Shown piece after piece: positions 34,143-44,006 of a stretch of DNA of 64,000 nucleotides (the stretch's first letter is position 1; each line of letters begins with the position of its first letter). The DNA comes from CAVVIH01 sp963748295 (GTDB lineage Bacteria > Acidobacteriota > Vicinamibacteria > Vicinamibacterales > 2-12-FULL-66-21). The translations under genes were made by a program, and so were the position numbers. The stretch is from NCBI GenBank assembly GCA_963748295.1, contig CAVVIH010000002.1, forward strand, positions 434,001 through 498,000, written 5' to 3'. The notes below the pieces were generated by a model, which saw only the letters and a program-made list of their open reading frames with translations, had not been told where the DNA came from and ran no database searches.

Positions 34143-35189
34143 TCAGGTATTCCGCAGCTCGCGCGCGGAGCTCGTCTCGTGTACGTGCCGCGCGAGCGTC
34201 TGCACGTGCTCGAGCGGCGTGTTCGGCAGGATCCCGTGGCCGAGATTGAAGATGTGTCCCGGACGGCCGGCCGCGCGCCGCAGCACGTCGTCGGCGGCGG
34301 TCAGCATGCGCCCGGCAGGCCCGAGCAGCAGGCTCGGATCGAGATTGCCCTGGACGCCGCGGTCGAAACCGACGACCGACCAGCCTTCGTCCAGCGGCTG
34401 CCGCCAGTCGAGGCCGATCACGTCGCCGCCCGCCGACGCGATCTCCTTCAGGATAGCGGCGGTCCCCACGCCGAAGTGAATCAGCGGCACGCCGCGGCCC
34501 GAGAGCGCATCGAAGATCTTGCGCGAATGGGGCATCGCGAACTCCTGGTAGTCCGCGCGTCCGAGCGCGCCGGCCCACGAGTCGAAGATCTGCAGCCCCT
34601 GCGCGCCCGCCTCGATCTGCGCCTGCAGATACGAAACCATATTGGTCGCGAACTTGTCACAGAGCCGGTGCCATGCGGCCGGCTCGGAATACATGAATGC
34701 CTTGGTCCGCGAGTAGGTCGTCGACGGACCGCCTTCGATGGCATACGCGGCCAGCGTGAACGGCGCGCCGCCGAAGCCGATCAGCGGAACGCGCGTGCGC
34801 AGCTCGCGCCTCAAGAGACGGATGGTCTCGAGCACGTGCGGCAGGCCTTCTTCGGGATCGAAGTCGCGAAGGCGATCCACCTCCGCCGCGGATCGGATGG
34901 GGTTCTCGATCTGCGGGCCTTCGCCCTTGACGAAGTCGAACACCAGCCCCATCGGCGTGAAGGGAAGCAGCAGATCGGAGAACAGGATCGCGGCGTCGAC
35001 TTTGATCGCATCGACCGGCTGCAGCGTGACGGCGACGGCAAGCTCGGGACGCCGGCAGATCTCGAGGAGCGAATGACGCTGACGGATGGCGCGATAGCAC
35101 GACATGTAGCGTCCGGCCTGACGCATGAACCAGACGGGCGTGGCATCGACCGGCTCACGCCGGCAGGCACGAAGGAATCGGTCGTTCAC
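34143..35189 (-). CDS. hemE: Uroporphyrinogen decarboxylase
   Basis: 348 residues from GTG 35189 (VNDRFLRACRREPVDATPVW). RQAGRY near residue 23, SDLLLPFTPMGL, the IGFGGAPFTLAAYAIEGG loop and the GNLDPSLLLGP and LGHGILPNTPLEHV blocks are all family hallmarks, and length is normal. It decarboxylates uroporphyrinogen III to coproporphyrinogen III. The GTG overlaps the TGA of the upstream receiver gene (GTGA), so translation is coupled. hemG follows; the usual hemH between them is absent. Confidence 0.95.
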   Translation of the reverse strand: MNDRFLRACRREPVDATPVWFMRQAGRYMSCYRAIRQRHSLLEICRRPELAVAVTLQPVDAIKVDAAILFSDLLLPFTPMGLVFDFVKGEGPQIENPIRSAAEVDRLRDFDPEEGLPHVLETIRLLRRELRTRVPLIGFGGAPFTLAAYAIEGGPSTTYSRTKAFMYSEPAAWHRLCDKFATNMVSYLQAQIEAGAQGLQIFDSWAGALGRADYQEFAMPHSRKIFDALSGRGVPLIHFGVGTAAILKEIASAGGDVIGLDWRQPLDEGWSVVGFDRGVQGNLDPSLLLGPAGRMLTAADDVLRRAAGRPGHIFNLGHGILPNTPLEHVQTLARHVHETSSARELRNT

Positions 35190-35595
35190 CCGGAAACCAG
35201 AGTACGGGCGAGCGCCACGAGATCTTCGAGCCACATCGGCTTGAACCGCACCGCCGCGCCGAGACTCTTCGAGCTCGTTCTGGATGGGATCAGAGAGGAA
35301 ATAGTCGCCGGTGACGATCGCGACCGGGCACATCCACGATGGGGGCTTCGATCGCACCAGCCTCAGGAACTGCAGGCCACTGGTGATCGGCATCCGCATG
35401 TCGAGCGAGGATGCCGTCCGGCCGGAGATTATTGGCCAGCTCGAGCCCGTCGTTCGGCCGACAGGGCCGTCGCCACCTGGAAACCCTCGAGCTTCAGGAT
35501 GCGCGCGAACGTATCGGTGACCGACGGTCGTCGTCAACAATCAGGAGGGTGCGGGTGGCTGAATGGGCAGAGGTGATCTCGGCCGCCGCAATCAC
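35186..35595 (-). CDS. Response-regulator receiver protein, frameshifted
   Basis: Pieces of one CheY-like receiver lie in different frames: TRTLLIVDDDR (acidic pocket) near 35550, LLDMRMPITSGLQFLRLVRS (phospho-Asp in DMRMP), CPVAIVTGDYFL (conserved Thr), and the C-terminal FKPMWLEDLVALARTLVSG with the Lys-Pro pair. At least two indels, near 35515 and 35270, are needed. GTG at about 35595 is the likely start. It directly precedes and overlaps hemE. No output domain or cognate kinase is visible. Confidence 0.6.
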
Positions 35596-35744
35596 CGCAT
35601 CATTTTGAGGCGGAAGAGACATAAAGAAGCGGTGCAATTCGCACCCGCCGGTATACAATCCGCGGCGAAACCCGACTATAATTGGCGGTTCTTATCATGT
35701 TTGCTGGCAGGATTCACCCGCGGCCTTGTCCTTCGGGAGGTCAA

Positions 35745-36375
35745 GTGAGCCCAATACTCGTGCGGCCCGTGCGCGAGCAGCTCGAGCACGACCGTGTCAT
35801 TCGTCTGCTCCAGGTGCGACTGAAACGCCGTGTTGAGATGACGGCCAACATCGGGGCGCGACCAGACCGTGCCTGTAAAGATCGGCCAGATGGTGATTTT
35901 TCCCGATCTGGTGCTGACCGCCACCGACCGATGGCCACAAGCTGATGGGGACCGTCGAGGTGGAAACCTCGGAATCGGTCAACCACCTCGAAGCCCGGGC
36001 ACAGTGGGCGCACCTCGGACGAGCCAAGGCGCCCTTCCATTTATACGTGCCGGCCGGCTCGGTCGAGATGGCCCGACGGCTCGCGACGGAGAACGACGTC
36101 CACGTCAGCGAAATCTGGAGCTATCACACGCTCGGCGATCAGACCCGCTTTACGCTGGTGCACCGCGCCCCGACGCCGACGCACGACGGCCCGCGCCGGG
36201 AACCGAGTCGGGCCGAGCCAGCCGCGAAACCGGCGCCCGCGGCAAAGAAGCGCGCGGCCGCGGCGCCTAAAGAAACGGACGGCCGCCTGCGCCGCGCCGC
36301 AGCGCGGCGCGGCCCGCGAGGGCCGGCGCGGCGCGCAAGACCGCCGCACGTACCCAAAGTCAAAAGAGGAAATAA
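35745..36375 (+). CDS. Hypothetical protein with Lys/Ala-rich tail, frameshifted
   Basis: From GTG 35745 (GGGAGG 4 bases upstream): VSPILVRPVREQLEHDRVIR then LLQVRLKRR, continuing in the next frames as VKIGQMVIFPDLVLTATDR and MGTVEVETSESVNHLEARAQ ... VPAGSVEMARRLATENDVHV SEIW. This looks like one globular protein of about 150 residues followed by a Lys/Ala/Pro tail that ends ARKTAARTQSQKRK at a TAA (36373-36375). Indels near 35860, 35935 and 36280 are required. No named family; function unknown. Confidence 0.5.
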
Positions 36376-36378
36376 CTC

Positions 36379-37256
36379 CTGCCTCACCTCCGGTTCAGCC
36401 GCGACAAACGCGGTTATGAAAACACGTTCGTCGTCCAACAGGATCGCCGACGAGGTAAGAGGTTCGCGCGTGCTGTACTGGTTCCGTACTCCGCCAGGCA
36501 TCAAGGTCGGAAGATCAGCGCTCGACGAGGACGCCATCCGCCTGCTCGAGGAGCTGAACCCCGACGTCGAGTTCGACTGGACGCGAATCCTGAAAGCCGA
36601 GCCGCCGCCTCAGGAACCGCGCCGCGCCAGCCGCGCCCCCGTCGAAGGGGCCGCAGCAACAGCACCAGAAGCGGCAAGGACCCTGGTCAACGTGCCCCGC
36701 ACGCCGAAACGGGAGCGTGAGCAGGAGCGGCAGCCATCGGCCGCGACCGCGATCGAACCCGCGCGCGAACGCCTCGAAGCGATCGAGGCGATCGCCGAGC
36801 GTCGAGGCGCCGCCTGTGCAGCATGAGGTCGAACCTCTCGCTCTAGCGCAGGAGGAGATCGTCGAGGCGACGACGCTGATGCCGAGCCCGGCGCAGGCAC
36901 GGCTTGGCGGGGAGGGCATCGTGCGGCTGCGCGGCCGCCATGCGGAGATCCTCGCGCGCATCGACGAGCGGATTGCCGATGCCGCTCGGCGGGAAGAACT
37001 GAAGCTCCAGGCGGAACGTCTCAATCCCGACAGCTGGGTCACCGACGACGAAGTGCGCGCGGGGCTCGAACAGTACGAAGCCGTGTTCGATTCATTGCGG
37101 GCGGTCGTCGGCCGGCGCCGCAAGCGACGACGCCGGCGGGGAGGACGCCCGCAGGGAGACACGCCCGCCAGCCATACTGAGGCACAGGATGCAGGCGAGA
37201 CCGAGGGACAGGATTCGGACGAGCCGTCCGGTCCCGACGACGCCGGCGACCTTTAA
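36379..37256 (+). CDS. Hypothetical protein, two frameshifts
   Basis: The start is probably the CTG at 36379 (AGAGGA 8 bases upstream), reading LPHLRFSRDKRGYENTFVVQ. After a break near 36465 the frame continues RVLYWFRTPPGIKVGRSALD, EDAIRLLEELNPDVEFDWTR, then a Pro/Ala/Arg linker, and after a second break near 36815 PPVQHEVEPLALAQEEIVEA ... AEILARIDERIADAARREEL and a DDEVRAGLEQYEAVFDSLRA helix with Arg-rich RRRKRRRRRGGRP tail. The last part is coiled-coil-like. No family is named; it follows the previous gene by three bases. Confidence 0.5.
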
Positions 37257-37274
37257 AGTTCTATAATTCAACCA

Positions 37275-38594
37275 ATGCACGCATACCCCGGACGGAAGAA
37301 GACGTGGCCTGCCGCCGTGGCAATGGCCCTCGCGCTGGCGGGAAGCGGTACGCAGGCGCAGAATCCGCCGGCGACGCCGCCGCCGCAGCCGCAGCAACCG
37401 CCGCAGACGGCCATCGCGCGCACCGATCAGGTGATCCGCACGGGCGTCGAGCTGATCACGACCGACGTGATCGTGCGCGACAACCGCGGGCAGTTCATTT
37501 CCGATCTCAAGAAAGACGAGTTCGAAGTCTCGAGGATGGCGTCAAGCAGCAGGTGATTTCGTTCACGCTGACGCACGGCGGCCGCAGCTACAACGTCGCG
37601 GCGCCGCCACCGCCGCCGGCGCAGGAGGGGATCATCCTTCCGCCGGCGCGTCCGACCAACGACGCGGCGGGACGCATCTTCATCATCTTCGTCGACGACC
37701 TGCACCTCGATTTCAGGAACACCGGCCGCATCCGCGATCTCTTCAAGAAGATCTCGAAAGAGCTGATTCACGACGGCGACATGTTCGGCATCGTGTCGAC
37801 CGGACCGTCGTCGCTGGCCGTCGAGCTGACGTACGACCAGAAGCGGCTCGATACCGCGATCCAGAAGATCTCGGGCGCCGGGCTCGCGCCGAAAGAAATT
37901 CTCGATCAGCCGGAAGGCGCGCAGGGCGTCGCGGAGATCAGGTATCGCGCGCACGTCGCCTTCTCGACGGCGTACGACATCATGAAGAACCTCGAGACGG
38001 TGCACAACCGGCGCAAGGCCTTCATCTACGTGAGCAACGGCTACGACTTCAATCCGTTCCAGCAGACGCGGCAGAAGCAGAATGCCGAACAGCTACGCGC
38101 GGCCAGGGGGCGACGGCAGCGGCGACAGCGGGTCCGATTACCAATACAACCCGTTCATGAAACAGGGCAACCAGTTCGCCGAAGCCGACCTGGCGATGGA
38201 GCTCTCGGAGCTGACCCGTGCCGCCAATCGCGCGAACGCCACCATCTACACGATCGACCCGCGAGGTCTCGTCGGCGGCCCGGATCTCGACGAGAAGATC
38301 GACATGGTGGAGTGGCAGAACTACGTGCGCACGTCGCAGGACAGCCTGCGCGTGCTGGCCGAGCTGACGGGCGGCATCGCGGTCGTCAATCAGAACGATT
38401 TCGACAAGGGCATCAAGCGCATCGACGCGGAGACCAGCGACTATTACGTGATTGGTTACTACTCCACAATCCGGATCCAAAGAGAGCGGAGACGGACGAT
38501 TGAAGTAAAGGTCAGCCGGCCAAACGTCGAAGTGCGGCATCGGACGGAGTATTCGCTGCGGCCGCCGCCACCGCCGCTGACGCCCCCCAAATAA
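37275..38594 (+). CDS. VWFA-related domain protein, frameshifted
   Basis: An exported protein of the acidobacterial VWFA-related family. Signal peptide MAMALALAGSGTQAQ, Pro/Gln linker, then VELITTDVIVRDNRGQFISD followed by LKKDEFEV, the N-terminal domain of the family. After a break near 37535: EDGVKQQVISFTLTHGG, and the VWA-like core IFIIFVDDLHLDFRNTGRI (DDLHLD rather than DxSxS), DMFGIVSTGPSSLAV and AFIYVSNGYDF. After a break near 38090 it ends ANATIYTIDPRGLVGGP ... ETSDYYVIGYYS. Two compensating indels near 38470 are also likely. Confidence 0.7.
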
Positions 38595-38731
38595 AATCTC
38601 TGCAAAGACCGCCGTACGGCGCGGCGATGCCGGACTTCTGTATATAGTTTTTGACCGGCGCAGCGTGCGTCGGCGCTTTCTTACCTACACAATCTAAGCG
38701 GCAAGAAATTTCGGAATCGGAAAGTCCGGTG

Positions 38732-41700
38732 ATGACAAGAATGACTATGCGTTTCAGGGCCATAGCGAGCGTCCTCTGCCTGCTCGTCGGGGCGACGTAT
38801 GCGTCGGCCCAGACGGTCACGACGGGAAGCCTTGCGGGAGTCGTCACCGACGCGCAGGGCGGCGTTCTGCCAGGAGCCACGGTGACCGCGGTGCACACGC
38901 CAACCGGCACCAGCTACGAGGCCGTGACGGATGGCGACGGGCACTACACCATCCTCAACATGCGCGTCGGCCCGTACACGGTGTCCGCGGTGATGAGCGG
39001 CTTCAAGCGGTTCGACACGCCGAACGTCGCCGTCGGGCTCGGCGAACAGAAAACGGTCGACTTCAAGCTGCAGCTCGATACGCTTACGGAAACCGTCGAA
39101 GTCACCGGCGTCAGCTCGGTGATCGACAGCTCGCGCGCCGGCACCGCCGACAACGTGTCGCAGCAGGCGGTCGAAAACCTGCCGACGATCTCGCGCAACA
39201 TCGTCGACATCGCGCGGACGTCGCCGTACTTCAACCCGACGGGCCTGAACGAAGATCCGATGTCGCTGTCGGTCGCGGGACGCAACAACCGCTACAACAA
39301 CGTGCAGATCGACGGCGCGGTCTTCAACGACCTGTTCGGCCTCGCGGCGTCGGGCACGCCGGGCGGCCAGACCGAGACGCAGCCGATCAGCCTCGACGCG
39401 ATCCAGGAACTGCAGCTCGTCGTCTCGCCCTACGATGTGCGCCAGGGCGGGTTCTCCGGCGGCGGCATCAATGCGATCACGCGCAGCGGCAGCAACGCCC
39501 TGCGCGGCACCGGCTACTACTTCGGGCGCAATCAGGATTGGGTCGGCGAGAGTCCGACCGGCACGAAGGTCGGGGCAGTTCAAGGACAAGCAGTTCGGCG
39601 GCAGCGTCGGCGGCCCGTTCGTGCAAAACCGCGCGTTCTTCTTCGGCAACGTCGACTGGAGCCGCAAGGACAATCCTGCCGGCGTGTCGATCGCCGGCAG
39701 CGGCCAGCAGTTCGGCCGCGACGCGGAAATCCAGCGCTTCCTCAACATCCTGCAGACGCGCTACAACTACAACCCGGGGGGCACCGACGAGTTCATCCGC
39801 ACGATCAATTCCGACAAGTTTTTCGTCCGCGCCGATTTCAACGTCGCGCAGGGAAATCAGCTGACGGTCCGGCACAACTACCTGAACGGGTTGAACGACA
39901 TCGGACGCCCGAGCGCGGGCTCCTCCGGCGAGTACTTCATGCCGGATGCGTTCTACCGCATCAAGAACAAGACGAACTCCACCGTGGCGCAGTTGAACAG
40001 CGCGTGGGGCACCGCGGTCAACGAGCTGCGCTTCACCTATCAGAACGTGCGCGATAAACGCACCGGGCAGCCGGACGAGGACCGGCCGTTCCCGTTCATC
40101 CAGGTCACGCCTGAGCTCGGGCCGCGTGCGCGCGGGACGCGAGAATTTCTCGGCCGCGAACGAGCTGGACCAGGACGTGATCGAGCTGACCGACGACTTC
40201 ACCTGGCTGAAGGGCAACCACACGCTGACGTTCGGCACGCACAACGAGTTCTTCAAGTTCCGGAATCTGTTCATCCGGGACAACTTCGGCAATTACCAGT
40301 TCAACAGCCTCGATCTGTTCGAGCAGGGGCTCGCGCAGTCGGTACGACTACAGCTTCTCGGTGACGGGCGATCCGCAGCAGGCCGCGAGGTTCAGCGTGC
40401 GGCAGTTCGGGTTCTATCTCGGCGATCAGTGGCGGCCGCGATCGAACCTGACGCTGACGTTCGGCGTGCGCGCGGACATTCCGATCTTCCCCGACAAGCC
40501 GACGGCCAACCCGGCCTCCGAAGCGGCGTTCGGGCTCAAGACCGACGAAGTGCCGAGCGGCGTGATGTGGTCGCCGCGGGCCGGCTTCAACTACGCGATC
40601 GGCCAGAACAACGCGGAACAGATTCGCGGCGGCGTCGGCCTGTTCTCGGGCCGCACGCCGTACGTGTGGCTGTCGAACCAGTACGGCAACACCGGCATCG
40701 AGTTCCGCCGCATCACCGCCGGATTCAACGTGAACAATCGCATCCCGTTCATTTCGGATGCCACGCAGCAGCCCACCAGCGTCGTCGGCGCGAATACCGC
40801 CACCAACGAGATCGACCTGATCGATCCGGACTACAAGTACCCGTCGCTGCTGCGCACGAACGTCGCCTACGATCGCCAGCTCGGGTTCTTCGGCCTGATC
40901 GGCACGGCGGAGCTGCTGTATTCGCGCAACATCCACGACATCAAGTATCAGAACTTGAACCTGCGCCAGGTCGGCTCGCGCCCTGACGGCCGTCCGGTCT
41001 ACCAGCGCAACCTGGTGCCGACGCTGAGCGACGTGATCTTCCTCACGAATACGGACGAGGGTGATGCCTGGAGCGTCGTGTTCAAGGTGGACCGGCCGAT
41101 GCGGGATCGCTTCTTCATGAGCGCGGCGTACCTCTACGGCGAGTCGACGTCGATCATGGACGGCACCTCGTCGCAGGCCGCCTCGAACTGGGGCAACGTC
41201 TACGTGCCCGGCGATCCGAACAACCCGCCGAACACCCGCTCGAACTTCGATCCAGGCCACCGCATCACGATCTCGGGCGGCTACGACATCCCGCTCGGCC
41301 GCGGCTTCACGGCCACCGCGTCGGTGTTCTACAGCGGCCAGTCGGGACGCCCGTGGTCGGCGAACTACGGCCTCGACTACAACGGCGACGTGCGCGGCAC
41401 CAACGACCTGCTCTACATCCCGGCGAGCGCCAGCGAGTTCACGTTCGTCAACGGCACGTTCAACGACCTGATGACGTTCGTCAACGCCGAGCCGTGCCTG
41501 GCCGACTTCATCGGCCGCATCCACGAGCGGAACACCTGCCGGGCGCCGTGGATCAACACGCTGGACTTCCGGTTCAACCTGGGCCTGCCGTTCAAGCGCG
41601 TGAAGACCGAGATCACGATGGACATGCTGAACCTGATCAACCTGTTCGATTCGCAGAACGGGCTGCTCGAGTACGCCAACTTCAACGATCTGCTCGTCGT

Positions 41701-41851
41701 CAGGCCAACCATCGCCACGAGCGGCGCGATCACCTACGATCTGCGGAACATCTTCCTGAACGGCGTGCTGCAGACGCCGCAGGAGCAGTTCATCCGCTCC
41801 GACCTGCAGTCCCGCTGGCAGATGCAGCTCGGCGCGCGGATTCGGTTCTAA
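38732..41851 (+). CDS. Oar-like TonB-dependent receptor, three frameshifts
   Basis: About 1,040 residues across four frame segments. Signal peptide (VLCLLVGATYASAQ), a carboxypeptidase-regulatory-like domain (GSLAGVVTDAQGGVLPGATV ... YTILNMRVGPYTVSAVMSGF), a plug domain (VEVTGVSSVIDSSRAG ... NNVQIDGAVFNDLFGL), then a long beta-barrel ending in SRWQMQLGARIRF with terminal Phe. This is the OmpA-related Oar family that imports large ligands through the outer membrane with TonB. Breaks fall near 39573, 40135 and 40345. A strong terminator follows. Ligand unknown. Confidence 0.85.
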
Positions 41852-41861
41852 CCTACGGGAA

Positions 41862-41906
41862 AGAGCAAAGCCCCGGCCTTCTTACGAGGCGCCGGGGCTT
41901 TGCTCT
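41862..41906 (+). terminator. Intrinsic terminator after the TonB receptor
   Basis: agagcaaagccccggc and gccggggctttgctct are perfect inverted repeats (16 bp) around a 13-base loop, 10 bases after the receptor stop. The arm is AT-rich on the outside rather than followed by a T-run, so it may act in both directions. Confidence 0.8.
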
Positions 41907-41920
41907 GTACAGACATCGAC

Positions 41921-42003
41921 AACTCCCAACTCCCAAAAAAGCCAACTCCCAAAGCGTCCAACTCTCAACTCCCAACTCCCAAAAAAGGCCCAACTCCCAA
42001 CAT
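41921..42003. repeat. AACTCCC (GGGAGTT complement) repeat tract
   Basis: Tandem words aactccc with A-runs (aactcccaactcccaaaaaa, gccaactcccaaagcgtcca). It lies between the receptor terminator and the minus-strand four-helix-bundle gene, i.e. at a convergent junction, followed by cttctaacttctaac. Confidence 0.85.
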
Positions 42004-42020
42004 TCTGAAACTTCTAACTT

Positions 42021-42446
42021 CTAACGTCGTGTTGAGTCCGATGCGGCTTCGTCGGAGCCGCCGCCGCGTGCATTGCGAATGATCGTCGCCACAATCTTGA
42101 TGAGTTCGGTGTTTTCGGCAATCACCAGGTCGTGGGTATCCGTCAGCAGCCGGGTTCTTCGCAGGACGCGAAGGCGGAAGCGCGTTTCTTTCAGCTCGCG
42201 CAGCGCAATCCTTTGCTTCTCGACGGCATCCCGGGGACTCGAGCCATCATCGGCTTCCTCGTAGTTGGCGCCGGCTGAATTTCCGCTCTTGAGGATCTGA
42301 TAAGAAAGTGCTTTCGCGACAGGCCCCTGAGTGTGCAGATACTGCACCAGCAAGACGATGTCGCAGGCGAATCTCAGGAGTCTTTCGCGGAGATCGTATG
42401 GCTTGTCCGAATTGCGCATTCGGGGACTCTCCATACCCAAGCACAA
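42021..42446 (-). CDS. Four-helix bundle protein (S23/IVP family)
   Basis: 141 residues as read; an internal ATG at 42419 (MRNSDKPYDLRERLLRFACD) matches the usual start of the family. YDLRERLLRFACDIVLLVQY, LSYQILKSGNSAGANYEEAD and ALRELKETRFRLRVLRRTRL are the hallmark helices of the 23S rRNA intervening-sequence-type four-helix bundle proteins. The family has no proven biochemical role; members occur as IVP ORFs in rRNA genes or as single genes. This one is bracketed by GGGAGTT repeat tracts. Confidence 0.85.
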   Translation of the reverse strand: MCLGMESPRMRNSDKPYDLRERLLRFACDIVLLVQYLHTQGPVAKALSYQILKSGNSAGANYEEADDGSSPRDAVEKQRIALRELKETRFRLRVLRRTRLLTDTHDLVIAENTELIKIVATIIRNARGGGSDEAASDSTRR

Positions 42447-42488
42447 ACGCGTCCAACCGACCTCTTGAGAGTCGGAGTTGCCACCTTT

Positions 42489-42576
42489 TGGGAGTTGGTC
42501 CTTTTGGGAGTTGGTCCTTTTGGGGAGTTGGGAGTTGCCCGTTTGGGAGTTGGCCTTTTTGGGGAGTTGGGAGTTA
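42489..42576. repeat. GGGAGTT heptamer repeat tract
   Basis: Words gggagttggtccttttgg and ggggagttgggagttg in tandem. The TAA stop of the minus-strand methyltransferase (complement tta, 42574-42576) is part of the last repeat word, gggagtta. Confidence 0.85.
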
Positions 42577-43440
42577 TTTGAGCCGCGCGATCGCTTCCCT
42601 CAAATAGTGCTCGTCGATCTCCACACCAATGAAGTCGACGCCCAGGCTGGCGCACGCGACGGCCGAGCTGCCGAGGCCGAGAAACGGATCCATCACCAGC
42701 TGCAGCCGCGACAGGCCGTGCAGGCGGAGGCACTGGTCCGGGACGCGCGGCGGGAAGGTGGCCGGGTGCGGGCGCTCCTTGTCGCGGTTCTGGATGGTCT
42801 CGTAGGGAATGAACCAGGTGTTGCCGCGGCAGCGGCGATTGCTGCCGCCCGACTGCCAGCGATCGATGTTCGACGCGTCCTGGTAGGGGACGCCGATGGC
42901 GCGCCGGTCGAGCGGCGTACGGCCGCCGGCGGTGAAGTGAAAGATGAACTCGTGGCAGTCGTTGAGGAAGCGGGCGCTGTTGATCGGCTTGTAGTGCCCG
43001 ACCGCGAGGTCACGCGTGAGACCGGCCGCGGATCCGGCGGCATCGCGGTCGATGGCGATCGACTTGATCCAGTGGATGGTGTTCTGGAGCGTCAGAAAGG
43101 GCCTCGCCGCCTGCGCGACGTCGAGCGCGGTCCAGGGATCCGTGGGCTTGGCGCCGACGTTCAGGAACAGCGACCCGTCCGGCGCGAGCGACTTGGCCGC
43201 CGCCTCGACCCATCGGGCGGTCCAGCGCAGGTAATCGCCGCGCGGCAGACGGTCGCGGTAGCTGCGGTATTCGACGCCCAGGTTGTAGGGCGGCGAGGTG
43301 ACGATCGCCGAGATGCCGCCCGGCCCGAGCGCCTCGAACACCTCGAGGCAATCGCCCAGGTAGAAGCGGAGCGTGGCGCCGTTCCGCGAGATCGTCTTGT
43401 AGGGTTGGAGCCGCCCGGCGGCGGTCGGCGCGCGATGCAT
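42574..43440 (-). CDS. Orphan site-specific DNA methyltransferase
   Basis: 288 residues. Catalytic motif IV TSPPYN at residues 48-53 comes first and the SAM-binding motif DPFLGLGSSAVACASLGVDF then FIGVEIDEHY is at residue 251, the order of the beta class of amino-methyltransferases (N4-cytosine or N6-adenine). IHWIKSIAID and NDCHEFIFHFTAGG are also typical. The target recognition region (about 90-230) gives no site. No restriction gene is nearby, so it is an orphan, regulatory or protective methyltransferase. Confidence 0.9.
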   Translation of the reverse strand: MHRAPTAAGRLQPYKTISRNGATLRFYLGDCLEVFEALGPGGISAIVTSPPYNLGVEYRSYRDRLPRGDYLRWTARWVEAAAKSLAPDGSLFLNVGAKPTDPWTALDVAQAARPFLTLQNTIHWIKSIAIDRDAAGSAAGLTRDLAVGHYKPINSARFLNDCHEFIFHFTAGGRTPLDRRAIGVPYQDASNIDRWQSGGSNRRCRGNTWFIPYETIQNRDKERPHPATFPPRVPDQCLRLHGLSRLQLVMDPFLGLGSSAVACASLGVDFIGVEIDEHYLREAIARLK

Positions 43441-43470
43441 CGCTCAGGGAAGTCTACCAAGACGTACAAC

Positions 43471-43520
43471 AAAAAAGGGCCGAAGGTCCCTCGCCATGCG
43501 GCGAAGAACGCTCCGGCCCC
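43471..43520 (-). terminator. Intrinsic terminator, minus strand
   Basis: On the minus strand GGGGCCGGAG ... CTTCGGCCC is followed by six T residues (complement of aaaaaa at 43471-43476), with an inner hairpin cgccgcatggcg. It ends transcription of the small gene at 43560 before the methyltransferase. Confidence 0.8.
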
Positions 43521-43559
43521 CGTCATCTTGTCGGGAACCGTGCCGGCTGGCGCCGGCGA

Positions 43560-43763
43560 TTAAGATGCGCGGGCCGCGACCGTGCCGCCACCAAAGCGCG
43601 CCGCCGTCAGCGTGTGATTGCGGCGATGCCCGTGGTGCTCGCAGGTCGTGCCCTTCTCCTCGACGTACGTGATCTCGCGGTTCGTCGCCACTTCACGGTA
43701 GTGGCCGGTCACGCACCCGCATGTCAACGTTCTGAAGCCGAGGAGACGAACAAGGCTCATCAT
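43560..43763 (-). CDS. Small Cys/His-containing hypothetical protein
   Basis: 67 residues from ATG 43763, which has GAGGG 7 bases upstream; the frame is open further upstream but that part is not protein-like. LTCGCVTGHYREVATNREIT then YVEEKGTTCEHHGHRRNHTL shows three Cys and a His-rich cluster, suggesting metal binding. Similar short proteins are, as far as I recall, found in Acidobacteria. Function unknown. Confidence 0.55.
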   Translation of the reverse strand: MMSLVRLLGFRTLTCGCVTGHYREVATNREITYVEEKGTTCEHHGHRRNHTLTAARFGGGTVAARAS

Positions 43764-44006
43764 GCCGGATCCCTCGTCCCGCCACGGAGCAATTCCTGTA
43801 CCGCAGAGTTCGACGCAATCGAGACCATCGAACTGGCCGGTCTTCCTCGTTAGACGCCGCGAAATCCCGAAGGTTTCCGCGACTTTGTGTTCGCGCAACG
43901 GCGACTAACAGAAATGTCCTGCCAGAAGTCTGGTCACGACCCGCTGGAAGTTCTACGGGGCACTTGAATTCCAGACAACAACTTATTGGATCCGCGTTGC
44001 ATCATA

